In this document: in pieces, positions 26,207 to 34,607 of the stretch
How positions within the stretch are numbered: position 1 is the stretch's first letter
Layout: each line of letters begins with the position of its first letter
Source of the DNA: Rhizobiales bacterium Ga0077548
Lineage (GTDB): Bacteria > Pseudomonadota > Alphaproteobacteria > Rhizobiales > Xanthobacteraceae
DNA length: 42,760 nucleotides
NCBI GenBank assembly: GCA_001464215.1
Contig: LNEZ01000040.1
Coordinates: 1 to 42,760, forward strand
Direction: 5' to 3'
The notes under the pieces: model-generated
Seen by the model: only the letters and a program-made list of their open reading frames with translations
Database searches by the model: none
Told to the model about the DNA's origin: nothing
Position numbers and translations under genes: made by a program

Positions 26207-27471
26207 TGAGAGCCACTCCCGTACTCGACACTCATATCCCTGCGATCGAACCGGAGCGCCACATCGCTCCGGTGCCGCGCATCACGATTCAGGCCTTCTG
26301 CGAAACGCCGGAGCTCGCACACGCCGTCCAGGGCGGTGCGGCGGACCGGCGCATGGCTCGCGCGCACGTGAAAGTTTCGATGGGCGGGCTGCCGGCTGCG
26401 GAAGAAGCCTATCGCGGCTCGGCTACGCCGAACGTAATTTTCATCGAGTATAACGGTCACGCCAACGCGCTCTTGGAAGGCCTCGATCGGCTTTCGCAAA
26501 GCTGCGACGCGGGGACCAAGGTCGTTGTCGTCGGCCGCGTGAACGACATCATTCTCTACCGCGAACTCGTGCGCCGTGGCGTGAGCGATTATCTTGTCGC
26601 GCCGCTTGCTCCGCTCGACATCGTCGCCTCGATCTCCGGTCTTTACGGCGCTTCCGACGCAAAGCCGGTCGGGAAGGTTGTCGGCGTGATCGGTGCTAAA
26701 GGCGGCGTCGGCGCTTCGACGGTCGCGCACAATATCGGTTTTGCGATCGCCCGCGATCTTTCGATCGACGCGGTCGTTGCCGATCTCGATCTCGCTTTCG
26801 GTACCGCCGGTCTCGACTTCAACCAGGACCCGCCGCAGGGAATTGCCGACGCGGTGTTTTCGCCGGATCGCGTGGACGGCGCTTTCATCGACCGCCTGCT
26901 TTCCAAGTGCACGGATCACCTGAGCCTGCTCGCAGCGCCCGCGACGCTCGATCGCGAATATGACATTTCGCCGGAAGGTTTCGAGCCGATCTTCGATACC
27001 TTGCGCGCGTCGGTGCCCTATATCGTTCTCGACATCCCGCATATTTGGAGCGGCTGGGCCAAGCGCGCGATGCTCGGCGCCGACGATATTCTGATCGTGG
27101 CTTCCCCGGACCTCGCCAATCTTCGCAACGCGAAGAATATGTTCGATCTTGCGAAATCCTCCCGGCCGAATGACCGCGCGCCGATGTATCTCTTAAATCA
27201 AGTCGGTATGCCGAAGCGCCCCGAAGTGAAGACCGCGGATTTTGCGAAAGCCTTGGGCGCGGAACCGATTGCCTCGATCCCGTTTGAACCGCAGCTTTTC
27301 GGCACCGCCTCCAATAACGGCCAGATGATCGCGGAAGTCGCAGCCAAGCATAAGACCGCGGACACTTTCCTTCAGATCGCGAAATCCATCACCGGCCGTA
27401 CTGAATCGAAGAAGCAAAAGAACGATCTGCTTTCGCCGCTGCTCTCGAAGATCAGAGGCCTGCGGAAGTAA
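26206..27471 (+). CDS. cpaE: Pilus localisation ATPase CpaE/TadZ
   Basis: A 421-aa protein with an N-terminal atypical receiver-like domain (about 27-145) and a MinD/ParA-type ATPase domain. The deviant Walker A is VIGAKGGVGASTVAHN (KGGVGAST, 165-172), and VADLDLAFGTAGLDFNQDP follows. TadZ/CpaE proteins place the pilus machine at a cell pole. The ATG at 26206 overlaps the cpaD stop as TGATG, showing translational coupling; a GTG at 26203 is an alternative. cpaF begins 21 bp downstream. Confidence 0.93.
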   Translation: MRATPVLDTHIPAIEPERHIAPVPRITIQAFCETPELAHAVQGGAADRRMARAHVKVSMGGLPAAEEAYRGSATPNVIFIEYNGHANALLEGLDRLSQSCDAGTKVVVVGRVNDIILYRELVRRGVSDYLVAPLAPLDIVASISGLYGASDAKPVGKVVGVIGAKGGVGASTVAHNIGFAIARDLSIDAVVADLDLAFGTAGLDFNQDPPQGIADAVFSPDRVDGAFIDRLLSKCTDHLSLLAAPATLDREYDISPEGFEPIFDTLRASVPYIVLDIPHIWSGWAKRAMLGADDILIVASPDLANLRNAKNMFDLAKSSRPNDRAPMYLLNQVGMPKRPEVKTADFAKALGAEPIASIPFEPQLFGTASNNGQMIAEVAAKHKTADTFLQIAKSITGRTESKKQKNDLLSPLLSKIRGLRK

Positions 27472-27492
27472 TTCGCGAGTTCGGGGTCCGGA

Positions 27493-28998
27493 ATGTTCGG
27501 TAAACGAGGAAACAGCGACGGCGGCGTGCGGGAAATGCCGCACGTACCGGCACAGCCGGCACCAGCTGCCGCGCCTGCGCAGATGCTGCCGCCTGCGACG
27601 GTCTCTGACTTTGCGCCGAAAAACGGAGCGAGCGCTCCCGCCATGCAGTCGCCGCCGTTGGCGCCGGCAGCACCTCCGCCGCCGATGATGAGCAACCAGC
27701 GCTCCGAGACCTTCTACGAGGTCAAAGGGCAGATTTTCGGTGCGCTGATCGAAGCGATCGATCTGACGCAGCTCGCAAAGCTCGAGCCGATTGCCGCGCG
27801 CGAAGAAATTCGCGACATCGTCATCGAAATCATCACCATCAAGAACGTCGTGATGTCGATCGCCGAGCAGGAAGAACTGCTCGACGATATCTGCAACGAC
27901 GTGCTCGGTTATGGGCCGCTGGAGCCGTTGCTCGCGCGCGACGACATCGCCGATATCATGGTGAACGGTGCGAACACCGTTTACATCGAAGTCAAAGGCA
28001 AAATTCAGCAGACCGGAATCCGGTTCCGCGATAACCAGCAGCTTCACAATATCTGTCAGCGTATTGTGAGTCAGATCGGCCGCCGCGTCGACGAATCGTC
28101 GCCGATATGCGATGCCCGCTTGCCGGATGGTTCCCGTGTCAATGTGATCGTGCCGCCGCTCTCGATTGACGGGCCCGCGCTTACCATTCGTAAGTTCAAA
28201 AAAGACAAGCTCAAACTCGCCGATCTCGTAAAATTTGGCTCTGTCTCGCAACAGGGCGCGGAACTTCTGCGTATCATCGGCCGCTGCCGCGTGAACACGC
28301 TGATTTCCGGCGGCACCGGTTCCGGCAAGACCACGCTCTTGAATTGCCTCACCGCGCATATCGATAACGACGAGCGTATCATTACCTGCGAAGACGCAGC
28401 CGAGTTGCAGCTGCAGCAGCCGCACGTCGTGCGCCTCGAAACGCGCCCGCCAAATCTCGAAGGCGAGGGTCAGGTAACGATGCGCGATCTCGTGCGCAAC
28501 TGTCTGCGTATGCGCCCGGAACGCATCATCGTCGGCGAAGTCCGCGGCCCCGAAGCGTTCGACTTGCTGCAGGCTATGAACACGGGCCACGACGGCTCGA
28601 TGGGTACGCTGCACGCGAATAGCCCGCGTGAGGCGCTTTCGCGTCTCGAATCCATGATCACGATGGGCGGCTTCGCGCTTCCGCCGCGTACGATCCGCGA
28701 AATGGTGGTGTCTTCGATCGACGTCATCATTCAGGCGTCGCGTATGCGCGACGGCTCGCGCCGCATCACGCACGTCACCGAGGTGGTAGGCATGGAAGGC
28801 GAGGTCGTCACCACGCAGGATCTCTTCGTGTTCGACTATCTCGGCGAAGATCAGAACGGCAATATGCTCGGCCGCCACCGCTCGACCGGCATCGGTCAGC
28901 CGCGCTTCTGGGATCGTGCGAAGTACTACGGTGAGCAGAACAAGCTCGCGTCGGCGCTCGATGGTGCCGAGATCGACGATGTGTTGGGCCGCTCATGA
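27493..28998 (+). CDS. cpaF: Pilus assembly/retraction ATPase CpaF/TadA
   Basis: A 501-aa cytoplasmic hexameric ATPase that powers pilus extension (and retraction in Tad systems). Residues 18-67 are a disordered Pro/Ala-rich tail. The N-terminal domain (about 75-230) precedes the motor domain with Walker A GGTGSGKT (273-280), the Asp box, and Walker B with RIIVGEVRGPEAFDLLQAMNTGHDGSMGTLHAN. The length is typical. The start is an ATG at 27493. Its stop overlaps the tadB start by 4 bp (ATGA). Confidence 0.96.
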   Translation: MFGKRGNSDGGVREMPHVPAQPAPAAAPAQMLPPATVSDFAPKNGASAPAMQSPPLAPAAPPPPMMSNQRSETFYEVKGQIFGALIEAIDLTQLAKLEPIAAREEIRDIVIEIITIKNVVMSIAEQEELLDDICNDVLGYGPLEPLLARDDIADIMVNGANTVYIEVKGKIQQTGIRFRDNQQLHNICQRIVSQIGRRVDESSPICDARLPDGSRVNVIVPPLSIDGPALTIRKFKKDKLKLADLVKFGSVSQQGAELLRIIGRCRVNTLISGGTGSGKTTLLNCLTAHIDNDERIITCEDAAELQLQQPHVVRLETRPPNLEGEGQVTMRDLVRNCLRMRPERIIVGEVRGPEAFDLLQAMNTGHDGSMGTLHANSPREALSRLESMITMGGFALPPRTIREMVVSSIDVIIQASRMRDGSRRITHVTEVVGMEGEVVTTQDLFVFDYLGEDQNGNMLGRHRSTGIGQPRFWDRAKYYGEQNKLASALDGAEIDDVLGRS

Positions 28999-29975
28999 GT
29001 TCGGTCGCATTCGCATTCCTGATTACGGTCGCAGTCGGCGGCGTGCTCTATGTTTTCATCTATCCGATGATCTCGGGCGAAAAACGCGTCGAACAGCGGA
29101 TGAAGGAAATTTCTGCGGACGAAATCCAGGCGAAGCGCGGACGTAAGGCTGCGGACGCCGTGACGTCGCGCCGGCAGCAGGTCGAAGACTCGCTGAAGCA
29201 GCTTGAAGCCAAGCAGAAGAACGCGAAGAACCCTCCGATCGAGATCCGGATCCAGCAGGCGGGCCTCTCTATCTCCAAGCGCCAGTTCTACATTTTCAGC
29301 GCGCTCGCAGGTGTCGTGAGTTTCGTCCTGATGATGTTTACCTCCGGTATGGGACTTATGCTTGCCGTTCCCGCCGCTATTGCCGGCGGTTTTGGTATTC
29401 CGCGCTGGGTCATCGGCTTTCTGAAGAAGAAGCGTGAGAGCAAGTTCATCAATGAATTGCCGAACGCGATCGACGTGATCGTGCGCGGCGTCAAGGCGGG
29501 CCTGCCGATCGGCGACTGTATCCGAATCATCGCGAACGAAACCTCCGAGCCGGTGAAGGGCGAATTCCGCCAGATCGCCGAAGGGCAGGCGGTCGGTATG
29601 TCGCTGTCGGATTCGGCCGCAAAACTATACGAGCGCGTTCCGCTTCCCGAAGCGAATTTCTTCGGCATCGTGCTTGCGATTCAGCAGCAGGCCGGCGGCA
29701 ATCTCTCCGAAGCGCTCGGCAATCTTTCGCGCGTTTTGCGCGAGCGTAAAAAGATGTCGGCCAAGATCAAGGCGATGTCGATGGAGGCCAAGGCGTCCGC
29801 GGCCATCATCGCTTCGCTCCCCTTTGCCGTTATGGCGCTGGTTTACCTCACAAGCCCCGGCTACATCGAACTGTTGTGGACCACGCCCACAGGCCGCGTG
29901 CTGATGGCTGGCTCGGCGGTGTGGATGCTCATGGGCGTGATGGTCATGCGCAAAATGATCAATTTCGATTTCTAA
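28995..29975 (+). CDS. tadB: Tad inner-membrane platform protein TadB
   Basis: A 326-aa polytopic inner-membrane protein of the GspF/T2SSF superfamily. There are hydrophobic segments near residues 5-25, 98-135, 265-285 and 300-320. The cytoplasmic GspF domain (about 150-275) includes NELPNAIDVIVRGVKAGLPIGDCIR. A Lys/Glu/Gln-rich region (about 35-80) is likely coiled coil. It forms the platform with TadC that the CpaF ATPase drives. It is translationally coupled to cpaF by an ATGA overlap. Confidence 0.94.
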   Translation: MSSVAFAFLITVAVGGVLYVFIYPMISGEKRVEQRMKEISADEIQAKRGRKAADAVTSRRQQVEDSLKQLEAKQKNAKNPPIEIRIQQAGLSISKRQFYIFSALAGVVSFVLMMFTSGMGLMLAVPAAIAGGFGIPRWVIGFLKKKRESKFINELPNAIDVIVRGVKAGLPIGDCIRIIANETSEPVKGEFRQIAEGQAVGMSLSDSAAKLYERVPLPEANFFGIVLAIQQQAGGNLSEALGNLSRVLRERKKMSAKIKAMSMEAKASAAIIASLPFAVMALVYLTSPGYIELLWTTPTGRVLMAGSAVWMLMGVMVMRKMINFDF

Positions 29976-29988
29976 AGGCGAGATTCCG

Positions 29989-30963
29989 ATGGTCGATCTG
30001 ATCTACGAAAGACTTGCCGACGCGCGTTTCATGACGACGCTGTTCACCGCAATCGCGGTGATTGCGACGATCTATACGCTCGCGATGCCCTACATCTCCG
30101 GCGACGGTCTCGACCGGCGCATGAAGACGCTCGCAGTTGAGCGCGGTCAGATTCGCGCCCGCGAGCGCGAGAAGCTTGCGCGCGGCGAGAAGGTCAACCT
30201 GCGGCCGACGCCGAAGGCGTTCATGCAGAATATCGTCGAGAGCCTCGACCTGAAAAAGTGGCTCGGCGAAGAAGAGGCAAAGGCAACGCTGGTGCAGGCG
30301 GGTTATCGAGGGCAGGGACCGCAAGTCACCTTCCTCTTCTTCCGCATGGTCGCGCCGATCGCGATGTTTTTCTTCGCGGTGTTCTACATTTTTATTCTGG
30401 TGCCGATTGCCCAGCCGACGACGGTGAAGATCGGAATGTGCATCGGGGCCGCTTATCTCGGCATCAAGTTGCCGCAGCTCTTTCTGAGAAACGTGATTAC
30501 GCGCCGCCAGCAGTCGATCCGCCGCGCCTTTCCCGATGCACTCGATCTTCTCCTGATCTGCGTGGAGTCCGGTATGTCGATCGACGCCGCCTTCAAGCGC
30601 GTCAGCCAGGAAGTAGGCTCGCAATCGGTGCCGCTCGCGGAAGAGCTCACGCTGACGACCGCGGAATTGTCTTATTTGCAGGACCGCCGTATGGCGTTTG
30701 AGAATCTTGCGAACCGCACCGGCATCGACGGCGTAAAGGCGGTCTGTACTGCGCTGATTCAGGCGGAGCGCTACGGCACGCCGCTCGCGCAGGCGCTTCG
30801 TGTGCTGGCGCAGGAAATCCGCGACCAGCGTATGTCGGAAGCCGAGAAGAAAGCAGCAGCGCTGCCCCCGAAGCTCACTGTGCCAATGATCCTGTTCTTC
30901 CTGCCGGTGCTCTTCGTCGTCATCATGGGTCCGGCCGCGATCCGGGTGATGGAGCTCAAATAA
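29989..30963 (+). CDS. tadC: Tad inner-membrane platform protein TadC
   Basis: A 324-aa paralogue of TadB in the GspF superfamily. A membrane segment near 13-33, a charged region (about 40-100), two helices near 118-160, and a GspF domain with FPDALDLLLICVESGMSIDAAFKRV. The C-terminal helix is FFLPVLFVVIMGPAAIRVM. It starts 13 bp after tadB with AAGGCGAG upstream and is the last gene before a strong terminator. Confidence 0.94.
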   Translation: MVDLIYERLADARFMTTLFTAIAVIATIYTLAMPYISGDGLDRRMKTLAVERGQIRAREREKLARGEKVNLRPTPKAFMQNIVESLDLKKWLGEEEAKATLVQAGYRGQGPQVTFLFFRMVAPIAMFFFAVFYIFILVPIAQPTTVKIGMCIGAAYLGIKLPQLFLRNVITRRQQSIRRAFPDALDLLLICVESGMSIDAAFKRVSQEVGSQSVPLAEELTLTTAELSYLQDRRMAFENLANRTGIDGVKAVCTALIQAERYGTPLAQALRVLAQEIRDQRMSEAEKKAAALPPKLTVPMILFFLPVLFVVIMGPAAIRVMELK

Positions 30964-30992
30964 AAAACGCCCGCGCGAAGCGGGCGTTTTTA
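30963..30992. terminator. Terminator between tadC and tadD
   Basis: ACGCCCGC (30967-30974) pairs with GCGGGCGT (30980-30987) around a GCGAA loop, flanked by an A-run on the left and a T-run on the right. The symmetry lets it serve both the plus-strand tadC transcript and the convergent tadD transcript, which ends at 31012. Confidence 0.92.
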
Positions 30993-31011
30993 TTTAGTCA
31001 ATCCCACGAAT

Positions 31012-31815
31012 TCAGGATTGAGTGCGTGGTGTATTCCGCGGCTGCTGTTGCTGCTTGATGAGATCGCGCAGCGCCGCGATATTTGCGTTGGCTTCTTCCG
31101 GCGGCAGGTCGCCGGCCGCGATCTTCTCCGCTTCATCGAACTTGCGCTGCAGTGCCAGCGAGAGAGCGAGATTCTGTCTCACGCGCTTGTCCGCGCGCGG
31201 GCTTGCTGAAGCGCGGCGCAGGGTGCTTTCCGCGAGCTTCAGTTCTTTCGAGAGAATGTAGGACAGGCCGAGGTTGGAGAGTACCGAAGGTTCTTCCGGC
31301 ACGATCTTGAGCGCGGTCTGATAATAGCGGCGCGCGGCCTTGTAGTTGCCGAGCTGGTCGTTGATTGCGCCTTGCGCGTTCAGGATGCGCCAATCGGGCT
31401 GGTCGGGCGTATGCGCGCGGGAAAGCACGTCAAGCGCCTGTTGCAGCCGGCCGGATTCGGCAAGCGCGCGGCCATATTCGCCGGCGAGCGCCTGATGCTT
31501 AGGATTCTTGATCGTTGCCTGTTCGAGCACGGCGACCGCCTGTGCGTTCTGCTCGGTGCGGCGGAGCGCCTGGGCATAGGAAATCGCGATCTGCGGGTCG
31601 GCGGGTTTTGCCTTGTATTCCTCGCTGAGCCGGTCGAGATCGTCGCGCGGGTTCGGCGCGGCCGTCGAAAACGGGTTCCGGATCGAGCCGGTGATGTCGC
31701 TGCTATTCGGCTTGTTCGCACAGGCGCCGAGCGTAGCTGCGAGCGCCACGACGACGGCGAGCTTTGAAACGCTGCCTTGCAGGCGCTGTTTCGGGGTGGC
31801 GGGATTACACTGCAT
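31012..31815 (-). CDS. tadD: TPR pilus lipoprotein TadD
   Basis: A 267-aa lipoprotein: signal segment about 15-31 with the lipobox LGAC (Cys32), then tetratricopeptide repeats from about 55 to 235. Recognisable units are ISYAQALRRTEQNAQAVAVLEQA, ALAESGRLQQALDVLSRA, LGNYKAARRYYQTALKIVP and SNLGLSYILSKELKLAESTLRRA. The C terminus is Gln/Pro-rich. TadD is needed for Tad pilus assembly and may help position the secretin. The ATG at 31815 has GGAG eight bases upstream. It is transcribed opposite to the main pilus genes from its own promoter. Confidence 0.9.
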   Translation of the reverse strand: MQCNPATPKQRLQGSVSKLAVVVALAATLGACANKPNSSDITGSIRNPFSTAAPNPRDDLDRLSEEYKAKPADPQIAISYAQALRRTEQNAQAVAVLEQATIKNPKHQALAGEYGRALAESGRLQQALDVLSRAHTPDQPDWRILNAQGAINDQLGNYKAARRYYQTALKIVPEEPSVLSNLGLSYILSKELKLAESTLRRASASPRADKRVRQNLALSLALQRKFDEAEKIAAGDLPPEEANANIAALRDLIKQQQQPRNTPRTQS

Positions 31816-31886
31816 ACAAATTACTCCGCACGGGCACGGCCGACGCGCGGCGCCGGAATGCCCGGCAAAGCAATAGAGAATTAACC

Positions 31887-31901
31887 CTAACGGCCAGTTA
31901 A
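31887..31901. promoter_or_regulatory. CtrA-like box upstream of tadD
   Basis: CTAA-CGGCCAG-TTAA on the plus strand (TTAA-CTGGCCG-TTAG on the minus strand) resembles the CtrA consensus TTAA-N7-TTAAC with two departures. It is 72-86 bp upstream of tadD and also lies before the divergent aminopeptidase gene. A further TTAACCCT is at 31881-31888. This is weaker than the boxes near cpaB and tadE. Confidence 0.3.
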
Positions 31902-31954
31902 GCCCGCTTTCATGGGGTTTTTGGGCGTGTTACAGGGCAAAACCACTGGAATCC

Positions 31955-33349
31955 TTGCCCTTGCCAACACCCCTGCACTCCGCCTTGTCCGCCGCAAGCG
32001 CCGCCGCGAAACCCGTCTGGTGCGTGGACGATCAGAACTGGAAATCGGTCAGCGAAAAGCTGCCTTCCGCGGCACGCGCCTTTGCCGAGGCTTCCGGCTT
32101 CAAGCCCGATGAGGGGCGACATCTGATCCTGCCCGATGCCAAGGGCAGCATTGCCGGGTGCCTATTCGGCCTCGGCAAGCGCGGCGACAAGAATGTCGAT
32201 CTGTTGCTCGTGGGTAAGCTTGCGGGGCTTCTTCCGGAAGGCGATTGGAAGTTTTCGGAAGCGCCAACGGACGCAAGACTCGCGACGCTGGCTTTTGCGC
32301 TAGGTTCGTACCGCTTCGCGAAATATCGCGAAAACAAGAAAAAGAAGCCGCGCCTTGTGGTGCCTGCCGGCGTCGATGCGAAAGAGATTACGCGCATTGC
32401 CGAAGGTATGTCGCTCGCACGCGATCTCGTGAACACGCCCGCGAACGATCTCGGTCCCGCCGAACTCGAGGCTGCGATCCGGTTGCTCGCGAAAAAACAT
32501 GGTGCCAAGGTTTCGAGCATTGTCGGCAAGGATCTGCTCAAGAAAAATTTTCCGCTGATCTATGCCGTGGGCCAGGGTAGCGAACGTGCGCCGCGTCTCG
32601 TTGAGTTCTCCTGGGGTAAGCCCGCGCATCCCAAGCTGACTTTGGTCGGCAAGGGTGTCTGCTTCGATACCGGCGGTCTCGACATCAAGCCCGATGCGGC
32701 GATGCTCTTGATGAAGAAAGACATGGGTGGTGCAGCGGCAACGCTTGCGCTGGCGTATATGATCATGGACGCGAAGCTGAAGGTTCGTCTGCGCGTGATT
32801 ATTCCCGCGGTCGAGAATTCGATTTCCGGCATTGCGTTCCGGCCCGGCGACATTTTCAAAAGCCGCAAGGGCATCACGGTAGAAATCGGCAACACTGATG
32901 CCGAAGGCCGTCTCGTGCTTGCCGACGCGCTTGCGCTCGCGGACGAAGAAAAGCCGGAGCTGATGATCGATTTCGCAACGCTGACAGGTGCCGCGCGCGT
33001 GGCGCTCGGTCCGGAAATTCCACCCGCATTCACGCATGACGACGCGCTATGGAACGCACTCGCAAAACATTCCGCGAAAGAATCCGATCCGCTTTGGCGT
33101 CTGCCGCTGTGGCAGCCTTATATGGAAATGCTCGGCTCCAAGGTTGCCGACACCAACAATGTCGGTGGCGGTCATGCCGGTGCGATCACGGCCGCACTCT
33201 TCCTCTCGAAGTTCGTCGCGCAGGCAAAGAGCTGGCTGCACCTCGATATCTTTGCGTGGAATCCGAAAGAGCGGCCGGGAAGGCCCGAGGGCGGCGAGGC
33301 ACATTCCGTCCGTGCGCTGTTTGCGCTGTTAACCGAGCGCTACGGCTGA
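31955..33349 (+). CDS. Leucyl aminopeptidase family protein (M17)
   Basis: A 464-aa cytoplasmic metallopeptidase of family M17 that releases N-terminal residues from peptides. Metal and catalytic motifs: VGKGVCFDTGGLDIKP (Lys233, Asp238), and the signature NTDAEGRL (313-320). The substrate-pocket segment LTGAARVALGP follows. It resembles the shorter PepB-like alphaproteobacterial branch. The start is uncertain: a TTG at 31955 is the only nearby start in frame; an ATG at 31912 lies in another frame. The first clearly conserved region begins around residue 20. Confidence 0.9.
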   Translation: MPLPTPLHSALSAASAAAKPVWCVDDQNWKSVSEKLPSAARAFAEASGFKPDEGRHLILPDAKGSIAGCLFGLGKRGDKNVDLLLVGKLAGLLPEGDWKFSEAPTDARLATLAFALGSYRFAKYRENKKKKPRLVVPAGVDAKEITRIAEGMSLARDLVNTPANDLGPAELEAAIRLLAKKHGAKVSSIVGKDLLKKNFPLIYAVGQGSERAPRLVEFSWGKPAHPKLTLVGKGVCFDTGGLDIKPDAAMLLMKKDMGGAAATLALAYMIMDAKLKVRLRVIIPAVENSISGIAFRPGDIFKSRKGITVEIGNTDAEGRLVLADALALADEEKPELMIDFATLTGAARVALGPEIPPAFTHDDALWNALAKHSAKESDPLWRLPLWQPYMEMLGSKVADTNNVGGGHAGAITAALFLSKFVAQAKSWLHLDIFAWNPKERPGRPEGGEAHSVRALFALLTERYG

Positions 33350-33383
33350 GACTTGCGCCGCTAAGCGCAGCCTGAAATGATAC

Positions 33384-33411
33384 GGCTCCGAAACGATTTT
33401 TCGAGTGAGCC
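33384..33411 (+). promoter_or_regulatory. Hairpin covering the marR ribosome-binding site
   Basis: GGCTC-CGAAA (33384-33393) can pair with TTTCG (33399-33403) and GAGCC (33407-33411) around a CGATT loop with a 3-nt bulge. The right arm contains the purine-rich GAGTGAG and ends directly before the GTG start of the MarR gene. It could dampen translation of the regulator. The pairing is seen; the effect is inferred. Confidence 0.35.
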
Positions 33412-33762
33412 GTGGCCGTCGACCTCCGCCCATCGCAAGCGCTGAAGCTCCTGCACGATTTCAACTACGAAATGGTGCGCGATGACGATCGCGATTTGAC
33501 TGCACGGCAAGTCACGATTCTGCTGACTGTTTATCTCGAGCCTCCGCCGCACACGGTGCGTGGGCTGGCCGCGAAACTGAACGTGACGAAGCCCGTGATC
33601 ACGCGCGCACTCGACACCATGGGCCGCATGGAGTTGCTCCAGCGCCGCCGCGATCCGGCCGACCGCCGGAACGTACTTGTGCAGCGAACTGTGAAGGGCG
33701 CGCTTTATGTCGAGCGTCTCGCCGATCTCATGGTCGCAAAATCGAAAGCACTGCCGTTATGA
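33412..33762 (+). CDS. MarR family transcriptional regulator
   Basis: A 116-aa DNA-binding protein, shorter than typical MarR (about 140). The winged helix-turn-helix is clear: LTARQVTILLTVYLEPPPHTVRGLAAKLNVTKPVITRALDTMGRMELLQRRRDPADRRNVLVQRT. The dimerisation helices at both ends are short. The GTG at 33412 is the plausible start. It is translationally coupled (ATGA overlap) to the NlpC/P60 peptidase gene, which it may regulate. No ligand can be predicted. Confidence 0.88.
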   Translation: MAVDLRPSQALKLLHDFNYEMVRDDDRDLTARQVTILLTVYLEPPPHTVRGLAAKLNVTKPVITRALDTMGRMELLQRRRDPADRRNVLVQRTVKGALYVERLADLMVAKSKALPL

Positions 33763-34607
33763 GCGGCTTCGACAAACGCCTTACACCGGCGCGGCCTGAT
33801 CTCGCGGCTTCTTCTTTGCGCGGCAAGATCAACGCTGCGCGTTACGCCGATGGCGTCGTCATGCAGGTCATCGACGTTTCCGCGCCGCTCAGGAATGCGC
33901 CGACTTCGGAGGCCTCGCTCGATACCGAAGCGCTGCATGGCGAGCGTGTGACGGTTTACGAAGAAACTGACGAAGGCTGGTGCTGGGGCCAGCTTGCGCG
34001 CGACGGCTATGTCGGCTGGCTGCCGTCGAATGCGCTCGCAAAGGAATCCTTGGCATCTACCCACCGCGTAAAGGCGTTGCGGACGTTCGTGTTCTCAAAA
34101 CCCGATATCAAGTCGCCGCCGATCGCCGCGCTGTCTTTCGGCAGCGAATTCTCGGTAATGCGAGAAGAGGGAGGCTTTGCCCTTGCCGCGAATGGCGGCT
34201 TCATTGCGAGACAGCATATTGCGCCGAAAGATTATCGGGAAAGCGATCCGGTCGAGGTTGCAAGACGCTTTCTCGGAACACCCTATCTATGGGGCGGGAA
34301 AACTTCCGCGGGCCTCGATTGTTCGGGCCTGGTACAACTCGCGCTGCAAAGCACCGGCATCGAATGCCCGCGTGACAGCGATATGCAACAGAAGATTGCA
34401 GGCGCCGTTTCCTTCTCAGGCGACGAGAAAACACTTAAGCGCGGCGATCTGGTTTTCTGGAAAGGCCATGTCGGCTTTTACGCAGGCGAGGGAAAGCTCC
34501 TACACGCCAATGCGTTTCATATGGCAGTCGCGGAAGAGCTGCTTCGATATGCGATAGAACGCATCCGCGCCGGCGGTTCTGAAGTATTGGAAGTGCTTAG
34601 GCTCTAG
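33759..34607 (+). CDS. SH3 and NlpC/P60 (C40) peptidase
   Basis: A 282-aa cell-wall peptidase. Two SH3-like segments lie at about 38-92 (DVSAPLRNAP...GYVGWLP) and 100-155. The C40 papain-like domain is at about 162-282, with Cys188 in GLDCSGLVQLAL, His237 in KGHVGFYAG and a polar third residue at His249 (LLHANAFHM). The family cuts gamma-D-glutamyl-diaminopimelate bonds. No signal peptide is evident, so it may act on recycled muropeptides in the cytoplasm, or be exported otherwise. It overlaps marR at the start and the yejF stop at its end. Confidence 0.9.
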   Translation: MSGFDKRLTPARPDLAASSLRGKINAARYADGVVMQVIDVSAPLRNAPTSEASLDTEALHGERVTVYEETDEGWCWGQLARDGYVGWLPSNALAKESLASTHRVKALRTFVFSKPDIKSPPIAALSFGSEFSVMREEGGFALAANGGFIARQHIAPKDYRESDPVEVARRFLGTPYLWGGKTSAGLDCSGLVQLALQSTGIECPRDSDMQQKIAGAVSFSGDEKTLKRGDLVFWKGHVGFYAGEGKLLHANAFHMAVAEELLRYAIERIRAGGSEVLEVLRL

